From Defluviitaleaceae bacterium (GTDB taxonomy: Bacteria > Bacillota > Clostridia > Lachnospirales > WQUN01): a stretch of DNA of 50,444 bases. The stretch lies in contig WQSG01000017.1 in assembly GCA_009788055.1 (NCBI GenBank), positions 1 to 50,444 on the forward strand, read 5' to 3'. The notes beneath the pieces are model-generated. The model did no database searches. It worked only from the letters and a program-made list of their open reading frames with translations, and was not told the origin of the DNA. Position numbers and translations under genes: made by a program. This document shows, in pieces, positions 42,317 to 50,444 of the stretch (its first letter is position 1; each line of letters begins with the position of its first letter).

Positions 42317-43333
42317 TTATCTTCCCCCTCCTCCAAAAAAGTTGCGTATACGGTTTTTTCCGCGCCGTGCGTCTGATTCGGCTGCCCGTCGTCCTGCCAT
42401 TCCGCCGCCAATGGAGAATATCGCACCTATTGCGCCGCCAACCACTGCGCCCACAGCCGTTCCTTTACCGGGAATAATGCTTCCTATTTTCGCGCCAAGT
42501 TTCGCGCCGCCTTTTGCACCTGCCCACGCACCCGCAAAACCTGCCCCCTGAACGACTGCTTCGCCTGCCGCATATGCCGTTGCCCTGCCAACAGAAGCAC
42601 CTTCGTCTCTGCGGCGGCTAAACGCAGAGCCAACGGCTACTACGCCAACAATCGCACTGCCTATTATGCTTGCGCCCTTCAATCCTTGTTTAATGCTTGT
42701 AAATCCATTGAAAATATGGACATTCTCGCCTTTTCTAAGAATCATGTGTTGGTTTAGTACATTGTTCGCAAACCCTTGAATCCCTGCCATGGCATCTCCT
42801 GCGATGCTTATAGCGTTTTTAGTGTTTTTGAATACATTTCGGCCGTTACCGTGCGCAAACCAATTGACCACATTTCTTTTCAAATTTATTGCCATCATTG
42901 CAGAGTGCCCGCCGAAGCTTGCAAAAAATTTTGAAAGCGAACCGCCGCCCACTCCGCCCGGCAGTAAAAAAGAAGACACTGCATTGCTGAAAATTCGCCA
43001 CCTGTTTTGTTGGTTGGGGTGTATGCCCGTCACGTTTCGCATGGACTGTGCCACGGCGACATCCGCGTTTCTTGCGTTTTCGGCGAACCGTGCAATATTT
43101 TGGGATAGGTTTCTGAACCGTTCTTCGCGTTCGTTAAGCTCTCTTATTTTTCTGCTTGCGGCGGAAGACGCTCCCGTGGCGTAGCCCCGTGAGTCATTGC
43201 CGGGTAGGTTTGATATGGGTGTTACGATATTGCCGCGTACTGCAACGGCGTAATTTCGCAAACCTGTCGCCAGAGTTCTTGCGGTATTTGAAGCGTCTTG
43301 CAGTTCGCTGAAATTTATTCGTACATGGCTCAT
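42317..43333 (-). CDS. Candidate Type VII effector with C-terminal glycine zipper
   Basis: 338 residues. The N-terminal 110 residues form a WXG/LXG-like helical hairpin (INFSELQDASNTARTLATGL, then SRKIRELNEREERFRNLSQN). The middle is poorly defined. The C-terminal 100 residues are Gly/Ala-rich with repeated GxxxG spacing (AGAKGGAKLGAKIGS, GAVVGGAIGAIFSIGGGMAG) and a basic end (RRGKNRIRNFF), as in glycine-zipper proteins that insert in membranes. It may be a pore-forming secreted protein or a structural component; no immunity gene is recognised, although the two DUF4176 genes follow directly. RBS GGAGGGG before ATG 43333. Confidence 0.6.
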   Translation of the reverse strand: MSHVRINFSELQDASNTARTLATGLRNYAVAVRGNIVTPISNLPGNDSRGYATGASSAASRKIRELNEREERFRNLSQNIARFAENARNADVAVAQSMRNVTGIHPNQQNRWRIFSNAVSSFLLPGGVGGGSLSKFFASFGGHSAMMAINLKRNVVNWFAHGNGRNVFKNTKNAISIAGDAMAGIQGFANNVLNQHMILRKGENVHIFNGFTSIKQGLKGASIIGSAIVGVVAVGSAFSRRRDEGASVGRATAYAAGEAVVQGAGFAGAWAGAKGGAKLGAKIGSIIPGKGTAVGAVVGGAIGAIFSIGGGMAGRRAAESDARRGKNRIRNFFGGGGR

Positions 43334-43335
43334 TG

Positions 43336-43746
43336 TTACGCCCCTCCCGCCGCTCTTACTCTTGCCATTGCCGCAATTTCTTCGACTATTTGGGCATCCA
43401 GTGCGCGAATTTCTGCCCTAAGCCTTTCGATTTCTGCGCGGCATCGTGTTATCTCGCTTACGCAATTTGAAGATACTTCCGACATTTTCCCGTCATTCCA
43501 GATATGATTTTCCCGCAGAGACATAATATGGTCTGCCAAGGACGGGATGTTTAGCCCGTTTCCGCGCAGGCCGTTTACAAGCGCGTTTGCGGTGCGTTCG
43601 TTAAACGTTCGCAGGGTGGTGATATCGTTGTCAAACTCGCTGTTTAGTCTTGATTGCACGCCTGAAACGCCGCTTTCTCTTGTGATAAAAACTTGCAATT
43701 GGGCTTGCGCTTCCCGCCGTCTTGCTTGCAATGCCGCTAACGCCAC
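43336..43746 (-). CDS. Small coiled-coil protein of the Type VII-like locus
   Basis: 136 residues from GTG 43746, with GGGGAG about ten bases upstream; an in-frame GTG at 43755 is too close to that RBS. Two long amphipathic segments (LQARRREAQAQLQVF, and ITRCRAEIERLRAEIRALDAQ) flank a non-helical middle. It is probably a WXG-type partner protein; no exact family recognised. Located between a WXG100 gene and the candidate effector, with ends three bases or less apart. Confidence 0.65.
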   Translation of the reverse strand: MALAALQARRREAQAQLQVFITRESGVSGVQSRLNSEFDNDITTLRTFNERTANALVNGLRGNGLNIPSLADHIMSLRENHIWNDGKMSEVSSNCVSEITRCRAEIERLRAEIRALDAQIVEEIAAMARVRAAGGA

Positions 43747-43751
43747 GATAA

Positions 43752-44042
43752 TCACACTCCCCTAGAACTTGCCGCGCTAATATCTGCTTGAATATACGAT
43801 TCCTCTGCGTCCGTGATTTTTTCGCACATATTCCATGTGTCGTCGATTATATCAGTAAACTGCCTGTTTAGTATCTGATATTGAAACTCAAATTCGTTTC
43901 TGCCAAGCCCGACCCAACTGCCAATCAAGTCGTTTGTTGCCGCGTCAAGTTCTGCCCGCAGATTCATCATGCGGTTATGCAACTGTTTTACTTGGTTTGC
44001 AACGGTTTTCATGTTGCATGTATCAAGCTTAAAATCCGACAT
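43752..44042 (-). CDS. WXG100-family protein
   Basis: 96 residues from ATG 44042 (AGGG eight bases upstream; an in-frame GTG at 44051 overlaps the RBS). W43-V-G45 sits in GSWVGLGRNEFE, the loop of the helical hairpin. No signal peptide. It is encoded directly after the EssC-like ATPase gene, the usual place for the main Esx substrate. Confidence 0.88.
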   Translation of the reverse strand: MSDFKLDTCNMKTVANQVKQLHNRMMNLRAELDAATNDLIGSWVGLGRNEFEFQYQILNRQFTDIIDDTWNMCEKITDAEESYIQADISAASSRGV

Positions 44043-44043
44043 T

Positions 44044-47000
44044 TTATTCACCCTTTGCCAGTTTTATTCTCACTATTTTGTTTTCGTTAAGGTAGAACGT
44101 ATCGCCGTCTTGCAAGTCTTTTGCGGTTCTTGCGGCGTTCGGCGGCAGTTCAAAAAAATTATGCTCTTTCAAATTATCTGTGATGAACGATGTTTTTGCT
44201 TCGCGTATCCGTTTTAGGGTTTCGGGCGCGGAGAAGGAGAGCGTTGTGTTGTCTATATCCGCGTATATAAACACGATTTTTAACGCTTTTGCTTTGCGAA
44301 GTATATCCTTTAGCGGCGGCATATTTTCGATTGCATCACGGTTGTTTACAATGACGGCGATAAGCGGGTGCGGCTCTAATGCTTCAATGCCGCTGTCCAT
44401 CAGCACTTTGTACCGTGCTTCTGTTTCGGCGGATATGTCTTCAATTATGTTTTCTATTTCGCTGTAATCGCTTGTGTATTGCTTTACGAAATCAAGTTCC
44501 GAATATTTTTTAAGCGGGCGTTCAACCGCGTCCACAATGTACAAATGCGCGGGCGCGTTTGAAATTGCCGAATTCATCGCGTCCAAGATACCGCATAAAA
44601 TTTTCTGCTTTCGCGCAGAAGATTTCCCTGCTATGGAAAACTCATTGCCGCCGCAAAGGTCTAGCGCGAACGGCTCTACAGTCTCGTAATCCAGCCCGAG
44701 AAGATACTCGTGTTTGCCAAGGGAAAGCGAGAAATTTTCGGCAATCCACTTTGATGTTAAATCATCAGGCACGTATGGGATTTTTTTTGCGAAATGCCCT
44801 GCGTGTTTTTTGTTTGTTGCTTCAATAAATTCCGTCATTGCCTTGGCGCGGTCAACTTCCTTTTCCCCGCTGAACGCAAGATATGTTTGCACCTCAAGCA
44901 ACGCGTCACCAACTTTGCACAACGCTCTGCCGGGTGTGTTGTCGGGCTCGATTAAACAGCGGCCGAATACTTTTGCGTATTCGCTTGTATCGTTGCAGGA
45001 GAACGTGATTTTCTCCCCAAACGAGGATTCATATTTGTACGAAAAATTGGCGGTTTGCTGGTTTGTGACAATCATGGAAATTCCGTAAGCAATGCCCTCT
45101 TTACACAGGCGCGTAAATACCGCGTCATGTTCTTCGCCGTAAAGTGCATTGTATGCGTAGAAATTATCAAGCACCAAAAGAATTTTAGGCAGGTCTGTAA
45201 ATTCGCTGTCGATGTACGCGGAAAAAGAACTGATACCCGCTTCCGCTAATTTTTTCTTGCGGAAAGAAATTTCGGCGTCCAGCAATTTAAAAAGATTTTT
45301 TAGTTTTTCATCTTCGTCTTGCGTAACAACGCCGCCCACATGGTTTAGCTTTTCAAATTTTTTAAGTAATAACGACCCAAAATCCATTATATAAATATTA
45401 ATCTCGTTTGGTGAAAAATTGCTTGAAAGCGTGCGGATAATGCTTTGCAACAGGATTGTTTTGCCGCTTTGCGCCGCGCCTACAACAAATGTGTTTTGTG
45501 CAATGTCCAATTCGGCCTGTTTTTGCCGCTGGTTTTTGGGGTCATCGTAAATTCCGATGGGCGTTTTGCAGCCGCTTATTTGTGATTCTTCGTAGGCAAG
45601 GATTTTTGGAAGCGGCGGCAAACAAATGGGCGGCAATTTCTCAAGATCGTTTTGTGCGCAGTAGCCATTGATATATTGCACCAGCGCGTCAAGCTGGGTT
45701 TTTTCCGGGTCGCTTTGTAATTTCTCGCCACTGAATGCGGATTGAAACAAGTCCAAGGATTCTTCGCCAACTTTAAGATACGCCCGCCCCGGCGTTTCTT
45801 TTTTTATTACCGACGCCGCAGACGAACCGATAACTTCCTTGCTGTCCTGTTCGCTTGCTACCCGCAAGCACAGCCGAAAATCGGAATTGCTTTCGATTTG
45901 CGGGTCGATTTGCCCGGACGGCCGTTGTGTTGCCAAAATCAAATGTATGCCCAATGCGCGGCCAATTTGCGCCGCTTTGATAATCTCTTTCATGAAGTCG
46001 GGTTGCTCTGCTTTTAGCCGCGCAAATTCGTCCACGATAATTACAAGGTGCGGAAGCTTTGTATCGGCTTCATTTTTTTTGAACTTTCCCAGATACTCGT
46101 CTATGTTTGAAACGCCGTTTGCTTTAAAAATTCTTTGCCTGTTTTCCAGTTCCGCCCCGATGGATAATAACGAGCGGTTTAATTCCTTGCCGTCTATGTT
46201 TGTGATTTCGCCTACCAAATGCGGAAGCCCGCTAAATTGACTTGCCATCAGCCCGCCCTTGAAGTCGATGATTACAAACCCCACATCGTATGGCGAATAC
46301 AGCGCGGCAACAGACAAAACATACGCCTGCAAAATTTCGCTTTTGCCCGCACCAACAGTACCCGCAACCAAACCGTTGGGGCCGTGCGCTTTTTCATGCA
46401 CATCCAGATATACAAGTTCGTTTTTCTCCTTCACGCCAAGGGGTGCGGCCAGTGTTTTTAACACATTTGATTTTGCCCACCGCGCAGTTAAATCCAACTC
46501 GTTCGCGGAAGAGATGCCAAGCATTTGGTAGAGGGTTATTCTTTTTGCAATGTCGTCGTCGGGGGGGCGTTCGTCTAAGCGGATTTTACCCAAGCTTTTT
46601 CCGAAACTTTCAAAGCTTTCGAGTACGCTGTCAACAGTGAATTTTTGCCTGTTTGAAGCATTGTTCTTGTCGTAAATTTCTCCCGCGCCGTTTTTTACTT
46701 CGATTATTGTGTGGCATTCGGGCGGCAACAGCGCGATATCGTCAACCAATAAAATAGTACCCGCGCCAAGGCGGCTGTCGTTCATTAAGAGATATTTTTT
46801 TATGTTTTCTTTTTCGATTAGCTTTGGATTTGTGATAACGAAAAAATAATACGGGATATTCATTTTATCTGTAAGATTTGCGCGGCGTTTAAGTTCTTCT
46901 TCGGGTTCGATAATTTCCGCGTAATGCGGCAGATTTTTTATCCATGATAAATCAAAATTGCTGTCGTTTACAATTACGGTTCTTACTTCTGTGTATGCGT

Positions 47001-47772
47001 GGTGCGTTGTCACTTGCGCTACGATATTGTTCACAAGTGCCAAAGAATCCTTTTTGCCGCCCACAATTCCGCACACGGGCGAATCCAACAGCGAAAGCGT
47101 AATGGGCGCGTTTTCCACTTTTTTGTATCTGTCATAGATTTTTTGCGGAAGCGCGAGCAAATAATCTTCATCTGTTTTAAGCGGGTTGTGCGGGATTGAA
47201 ATTTGACACGAAAAATCGACACTGCCACTGCCAATCCTTACCGTCATAAAGTCCGAATCTGCGGGGTTACGTTCCCACAGGCGACTCTCTATTTCTTTTG
47301 CGATACGAAAGCAATCGCTGGTTGGCGGGTCTGTATGGGTGACGGCGTTAAAATGCTTGCTGTGTTTTTCCTTTATTTCCGCTTCCACGGGCTGTAAATA
47401 GTCGTTGTAAATTTGCGTGGTTTCCTTTTCCGTTTTCTTGTGCTTTTTCCGTTGACGCAAATAATTTGTAACGGATATCGTCACCCCGATTAGGGTCATC
47501 GGGATGGTAAACAAAAACATGGTTGGGTTCATGTTTGTGAAAACAGTTACCACAATCATCACGGTAATCATTCCGAAGAACGGTAGCAAAACAGAAAGCC
47601 AGCTGATTTCCGGCCGTGCGCCAATGGTGTGCGGAGACTCAATTTTAATTTGCTCCGTCGGCGGCTGATATTTTATCCGCGGCGAACGCTTAAAGACACA
47701 CAAAAAATGCTTGCAAAAACTGCACGTAATATCGGTATTTTTGTTTTCGGTTAAGCAATAACTGCAAATCAC
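44044..47772 (-). CDS. EssC-like FtsK/SpoIIIE ATPase with N-terminal zinc ribbon
   Basis: 1242 residues, the probable motor of the secretion system. The N-terminus has a four-Cys zinc ribbon (C3, C6, C17, C20) where EssC carries FHA domains. Two membrane helices follow (about 55-98), then a degenerate ATPase-like region (about 195-400), an FtsK domain with Walker A GTVGAGKSE (K477) and Walker B VIIDFKGG, a second with GAAQSGKT (K771), and a third degenerate domain (about 1010-1190) lacking the P-loop Lys-Thr/Ser context. GTG 47772 follows AGGGTG by seven bases. It fits the EssC/EccC architecture of three to four tandem ATPase domains; the zinc ribbon in place of FHA is the notable difference. 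Confidence 0.92.
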   Translation of the reverse strand: MICSYCLTENKNTDITCSFCKHFLCVFKRSPRIKYQPPTEQIKIESPHTIGARPEISWLSVLLPFFGMITVMIVVTVFTNMNPTMFLFTIPMTLIGVTISVTNYLRQRKKHKKTEKETTQIYNDYLQPVEAEIKEKHSKHFNAVTHTDPPTSDCFRIAKEIESRLWERNPADSDFMTVRIGSGSVDFSCQISIPHNPLKTDEDYLLALPQKIYDRYKKVENAPITLSLLDSPVCGIVGGKKDSLALVNNIVAQVTTHHAYTEVRTVIVNDSNFDLSWIKNLPHYAEIIEPEEELKRRANLTDKMNIPYYFFVITNPKLIEKENIKKYLLMNDSRLGAGTILLVDDIALLPPECHTIIEVKNGAGEIYDKNNASNRQKFTVDSVLESFESFGKSLGKIRLDERPPDDDIAKRITLYQMLGISSANELDLTARWAKSNVLKTLAAPLGVKEKNELVYLDVHEKAHGPNGLVAGTVGAGKSEILQAYVLSVAALYSPYDVGFVIIDFKGGLMASQFSGLPHLVGEITNIDGKELNRSLLSIGAELENRQRIFKANGVSNIDEYLGKFKKNEADTKLPHLVIIVDEFARLKAEQPDFMKEIIKAAQIGRALGIHLILATQRPSGQIDPQIESNSDFRLCLRVASEQDSKEVIGSSAASVIKKETPGRAYLKVGEESLDLFQSAFSGEKLQSDPEKTQLDALVQYINGYCAQNDLEKLPPICLPPLPKILAYEESQISGCKTPIGIYDDPKNQRQKQAELDIAQNTFVVGAAQSGKTILLQSIIRTLSSNFSPNEINIYIMDFGSLLLKKFEKLNHVGGVVTQDEDEKLKNLFKLLDAEISFRKKKLAEAGISSFSAYIDSEFTDLPKILLVLDNFYAYNALYGEEHDAVFTRLCKEGIAYGISMIVTNQQTANFSYKYESSFGEKITFSCNDTSEYAKVFGRCLIEPDNTPGRALCKVGDALLEVQTYLAFSGEKEVDRAKAMTEFIEATNKKHAGHFAKKIPYVPDDLTSKWIAENFSLSLGKHEYLLGLDYETVEPFALDLCGGNEFSIAGKSSARKQKILCGILDAMNSAISNAPAHLYIVDAVERPLKKYSELDFVKQYTSDYSEIENIIEDISAETEARYKVLMDSGIEALEPHPLIAVIVNNRDAIENMPPLKDILRKAKALKIVFIYADIDNTTLSFSAPETLKRIREAKTSFITDNLKEHNFFELPPNAARTAKDLQDGDTFYLNENKIVRIKLAKGE

Positions 47773-47783
47773 ATTATCACACC

Positions 47784-50279
47784 CTATGGTCGTGTTGTGA
47801 AAATAAATGTTTGTACCTGCGAATATATGCGCGCGCCGTCAACCTCTACATATGCCTGCCACGAATATGTTTCCCCCGCGATATATTCCGCGCCTTGGAA
47901 AGAGAAACGGGCAAAGCCTTCGGAATCGGTGTATTGCCGCATATGCGGTGCTTCTGCGTTGTCTCGGTCTTGCAGAATTATTCCAACCTCGGTTACATTG
48001 CCGTCAACATTCCAGCGGAATGTGAAATTGAATCTGTTTTCGTCCAAGGTTACGCCGTCTATTGTTCCGCCGCCCCATCCCGCACGCGTATTGGAAAACG
48101 CGCCCGCTTGAACATTTATCTGCGGATGGCCGCTACTTATATGAATGGTAACAGGATTAACAAACGCCCGCCAAGTTCCCGCAGCGGGATATTGCGAAAT
48201 AACATTGCCTTCGGGGATAAATCTGCTTTGGCGCGACACGGGCGTTATTAACAGAAAGCCTTGGTCTCGCAGTGTGGTTTCGGCATTTTCGCGGCTTTGA
48301 CGGGCTACGCTTGCTATCTCTGTGCCGTCCAGCCCTTTGCTTATCACAAGCGTTACCGTGTCGCCTCTTGCCACTGCGGCACCGGGTATGGGGGTTTGCG
48401 AAACAACACTGCCCCGCGTCACAGAACTGTGTTCTTCGATTGTTTCTATGGTGAAGCCCCTGTTTTGTAGGGTTAATATTGCGTTGCGTTGGCTAGCGCC
48501 GAACAAATCTGGTATATGAAATCCGCCGCTTTCGCCTACGCTTACGCGCAGTGTAATCTCACTGCCCTGCGGCAGTAAAGTTCTTGTTTGCGGGTACTGG
48601 GAAATCACATATCCTTGGCGGATTATGCTGTTGTATTCCTCCTCAACCCGAACGGAAAGCCCTTGCTCTTCCAGCGCGGATTGCGCATTTGCCAGCGACA
48701 TCCGCTCTACGTGGTCAACGCTGACCGTAACAATGGCGGGTATTGGCGGTGGTGTGATAGGTGGGGTTTGCAGCGCGGGCGTGGGGGGCGGAGTCGGAGT
48801 CGGCGTTGGTTGCGGGGTAGGGGATGGCGCGGGGATTGGCGTCTGAATGGGCGCGGGTGTAGGTACTGGTGGTGTGGGTTCTGCCGTTTCGTTATCTTCA
48901 TCCAACGGAAATTCTTGCGGCGGAATTTCATCCGTATCAGGTTCTTCCGTTTCGTCCTCGTTCGGCGTTATGATATCCGCTTCCAAAGCGGGTTCTGTCG
49001 TTTCGGGCGGGAGCGTGGGCAATGGCGTGGGGTAGGGGGGATGTTCCGGTGTCAGTTCCACTATTGAAGGGGGTTCAGGCGGTGGCGTTTCGATATCTCC
49101 GTTGGGAAGGAAAAACGCAACAAAGACCGCAAACATGGCGGTGAAAGCACTTATCGCAAGCAAAATAAACGGCTTCGCTTTTTTCACAGGCGGTGACGCA
49201 ACGGGGTTTCTGCCTCCTGTTCTGCCGCTAGTGACGCCCGCAATGCCTGCCCACCTGTCGTCTGCGTCGCAGTAGGGGCATTTTTCTAACTCGTTGTGAT
49301 ACAGGTGCTTGTTTTGTTTTGAACACACAACGGTTACATCGTCGCTTAGATAGTCGCAAAGAGTTTGATACCACTTTACCGCACCGGGGCGCAGTTTCGG
49401 ATTTTTCGCGCCGTCCAGAAACGCTTTTTTGAACAGCATAAATATTTTGTCGGGCAGGGCTTCCACGGACGGGCAAAACACCGCCGAAGGTTTATGCCCT
49501 TCACGGAAAACATATGCGTTTCGCTCTACCGCCTCGTGCCCTTGAAACGGCTCTGCAAAAGAGCCTTCCGCATCGCTTGCAACACCTCTAAATGGGTCAA
49601 CGCCGTTCATCATCAGCTTGAAAATATGTACTGCCAAGCAAAATAAATCGCTCTTCGCCGTAAATGTGGGAAGTGCTACTTTGTCAATTTCATATGGATT
49701 CCCTGCGGCGCGTTCCGCATGGGAACGGCTTATGATTTCAGGCGCGAGATATCCTGCCATTACTGCGTTTGTTCTGTAAACATTGCCTTTGTCATCCGTT
49801 ATGTGAAACGAGTCGCAATCAAAAAAGCCGATTTGCCCCGTGTCGTGGTTTAGCCCCACGTTTTCGGGGTTGAAATCGCCTACTACGTAACCTTTGTCGT
49901 GCAGTTCCATTAGAGCATCGCACAAATTTATCGCAATCTGAATTTTAGACCGCACCGAAAGTAACGCGGCATATTCCGCGCCGTCAAGTTCGGGGTGTTT
50001 GTACACATACGCACTTTTTAAACTTTCCGTCATTTTTAATCTTGGCATGACAAAACCAATAAGCTTGCCGTTGTCGTCATTTACAAGCTCCAACGGCCAC
50101 GCAATAACCCCTTTTGAAATGAGTGATTCCGGCGGGTTGCTTATCATGTATTCAAGTTTGTGCTTCATTTCTTGCGTAGCGTCTTGCTTGTAAATTTTAA
50201 GAAGACGGTTGGGGTTGCCTTCCGCTTCGTAAATTAAACCCTCGCCGCTTTCGTACAGCAATTTGCCTTTTTTATACAT
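47784..50279 (-). CDS. Membrane PASTA protein kinase (YegI-like) with zinc ribbon
   Basis: 831 residues. A YegI-like kinase domain (1-300): ATP-Lys K28 (LLKIYK), catalytic loop VGDFNPEN with D135 (Asn replaces the usual Lys), and DCD at 154-156 in place of DFG. A zinc ribbon (about 323-340; CSKQ...H...CPYC) precedes one membrane helix (about 364-388), then a Pro/Thr/Glu-rich extracellular linker, three PASTA domains (about 513-718) and a terminal beta domain. PASTA domains usually bind peptidoglycan or muropeptides, so it may link wall status to secretion. ATG 50279 has GAGGAGAG eight bases upstream; an in-frame upstream ATG at 50297 is less likely. First gene of the operon. Confidence 0.9.
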   Translation of the reverse strand: MYKKGKLLYESGEGLIYEAEGNPNRLLKIYKQDATQEMKHKLEYMISNPPESLISKGVIAWPLELVNDDNGKLIGFVMPRLKMTESLKSAYVYKHPELDGAEYAALLSVRSKIQIAINLCDALMELHDKGYVVGDFNPENVGLNHDTGQIGFFDCDSFHITDDKGNVYRTNAVMAGYLAPEIISRSHAERAAGNPYEIDKVALPTFTAKSDLFCLAVHIFKLMMNGVDPFRGVASDAEGSFAEPFQGHEAVERNAYVFREGHKPSAVFCPSVEALPDKIFMLFKKAFLDGAKNPKLRPGAVKWYQTLCDYLSDDVTVVCSKQNKHLYHNELEKCPYCDADDRWAGIAGVTSGRTGGRNPVASPPVKKAKPFILLAISAFTAMFAVFVAFFLPNGDIETPPPEPPSIVELTPEHPPYPTPLPTLPPETTEPALEADIITPNEDETEEPDTDEIPPQEFPLDEDNETAEPTPPVPTPAPIQTPIPAPSPTPQPTPTPTPPPTPALQTPPITPPPIPAIVTVSVDHVERMSLANAQSALEEQGLSVRVEEEYNSIIRQGYVISQYPQTRTLLPQGSEITLRVSVGESGGFHIPDLFGASQRNAILTLQNRGFTIETIEEHSSVTRGSVVSQTPIPGAAVARGDTVTLVISKGLDGTEIASVARQSRENAETTLRDQGFLLITPVSRQSRFIPEGNVISQYPAAGTWRAFVNPVTIHISSGHPQINVQAGAFSNTRAGWGGGTIDGVTLDENRFNFTFRWNVDGNVTEVGIILQDRDNAEAPHMRQYTDSEGFARFSFQGAEYIAGETYSWQAYVEVDGARIYSQVQTFIFTTRP

Positions 50280-50311
50280 TACAGATTCTCTCCTCAATGT
50301 ACCGCGTGTTT

Positions 50312-50340
50312 ATTATACACCCGTGGAATTTTTTTGAAAA
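50312..50340 (-). promoter_or_regulatory. Promoter of the Type VII-like operon
   Basis: Minus-strand TTTTCA (50340-50335), 17 bases, perfect TATAAT (50317-50312), about 33 bases before ATG 50279. No other good promoter was seen between the ten genes, which overlap or abut. Confidence 0.65.
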
Positions 50341-50349
50341 GAGTAGACC

Positions 50350-50444
50350 TGTCCTGCAACCGGGCGTTGCCGAATTTGCGCGGCAAAATTTTGCAAGACA
50401 AGGAGGTAGCGACGACGCGAACGTGGAGCGTTCGCTAGGAGCAA
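50350..50444. other. Structured non-coding or repeat-like segment at the window edge
   Basis: Contains two perfect hairpins: TTGCCG/CGGCAA near 50367-50386 and GCGAACG/CGTTCGC near 50416-50435, separated by an AAGGAGG. There is no convincing ORF start, though the minus strand stays open. It may be a dispersed repeat or the edge of a neighbouring gene; undecidable here. Confidence 0.3.

Overview
The window looks like chromosomal DNA of an endospore-forming Firmicute, probably a Clostridia member of a fibre-degrading habitat. Evidence: the spoVT-mazG-hup and infC-rpmI-rplT gene orders, a SpoIIM-family protein, Gram-positive style lipoproteins, a Type VII-like (WXG100/EssC) secretion locus, a GH67 alpha-glucuronidase for glucuronoxylan, and G-rich ribosome binding sites throughout. 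The genus cannot be named from the sequence. No tRNA, rRNA, CRISPR array, transposase or phage gene was seen.

Layout. 1-406: 3' end of queG, carrying a perfect 21-bp palindrome in frame. 513-9605 (+): a signalling island with a degenerate EAL-HDOD protein, a SpoIIM-family membrane protein, two soluble hybrid histidine kinases ending in Hpt domains, a REC-GAF-PAS-GGDEF diguanylate cyclase and a REC-HD-GYP phosphodiesterase. 9609-9828: a MITE-like composite palindrome. 9931-14558 (+): aspartokinase, a single-domain receiver, an orphan Hpt protein and a complete SsuABC-type importer in one tight operon. 14555-15316 (-): exodeoxyribonuclease III. 15584-21913 (+): a 2109-residue secreted metallophosphatase with carbohydrate-binding-like domains. 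21981-25276 (+): two lipoproteins, a YibE/F permease and a membrane-anchored exported protein. 25327-25911 (+): an AT-rich orphan.

26044-34205 (-): N-acetylmuramoyl-L-alanine amidase, trpD-trpC, a NYN-domain protein, hup, mazG, spoVT, then infC-rpmI-rplT with an AUU start and a likely leader attenuator. 34498-36195 (+): a membrane hybrid kinase divergent from infC. 36178-39926 (-): GH67 alpha-glucuronidase and a sialate O-acetylesterase-type esterase, translationally coupled and without signal peptides, so probably acting on imported xylan fragments in the cytoplasm. 40072-50279 (-): a ten-gene Type VII-like operon running from a PASTA kinase and an EssC-like ATPase to WXG100 proteins, a glycine-zipper candidate effector, two DUF4176 proteins and a TPR protein.

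The features most worth a second look are: (1) the Type VII-like operon, in which the EssC-like ATPase has an N-terminal zinc ribbon instead of FHA domains, a YegI-like kinase with zinc ribbon and PASTA repeats comes first, and EsaA/EssA/EssB/YukD are absent from the visible locus; (2) a family of modular intergenic hairpins with conserved linkers and covarying stems, one copy lying in frame inside queG; (3) the aspartokinase-receiver-Hpt-importer operon; (4) the dense phosphorelay/c-di-GMP island.
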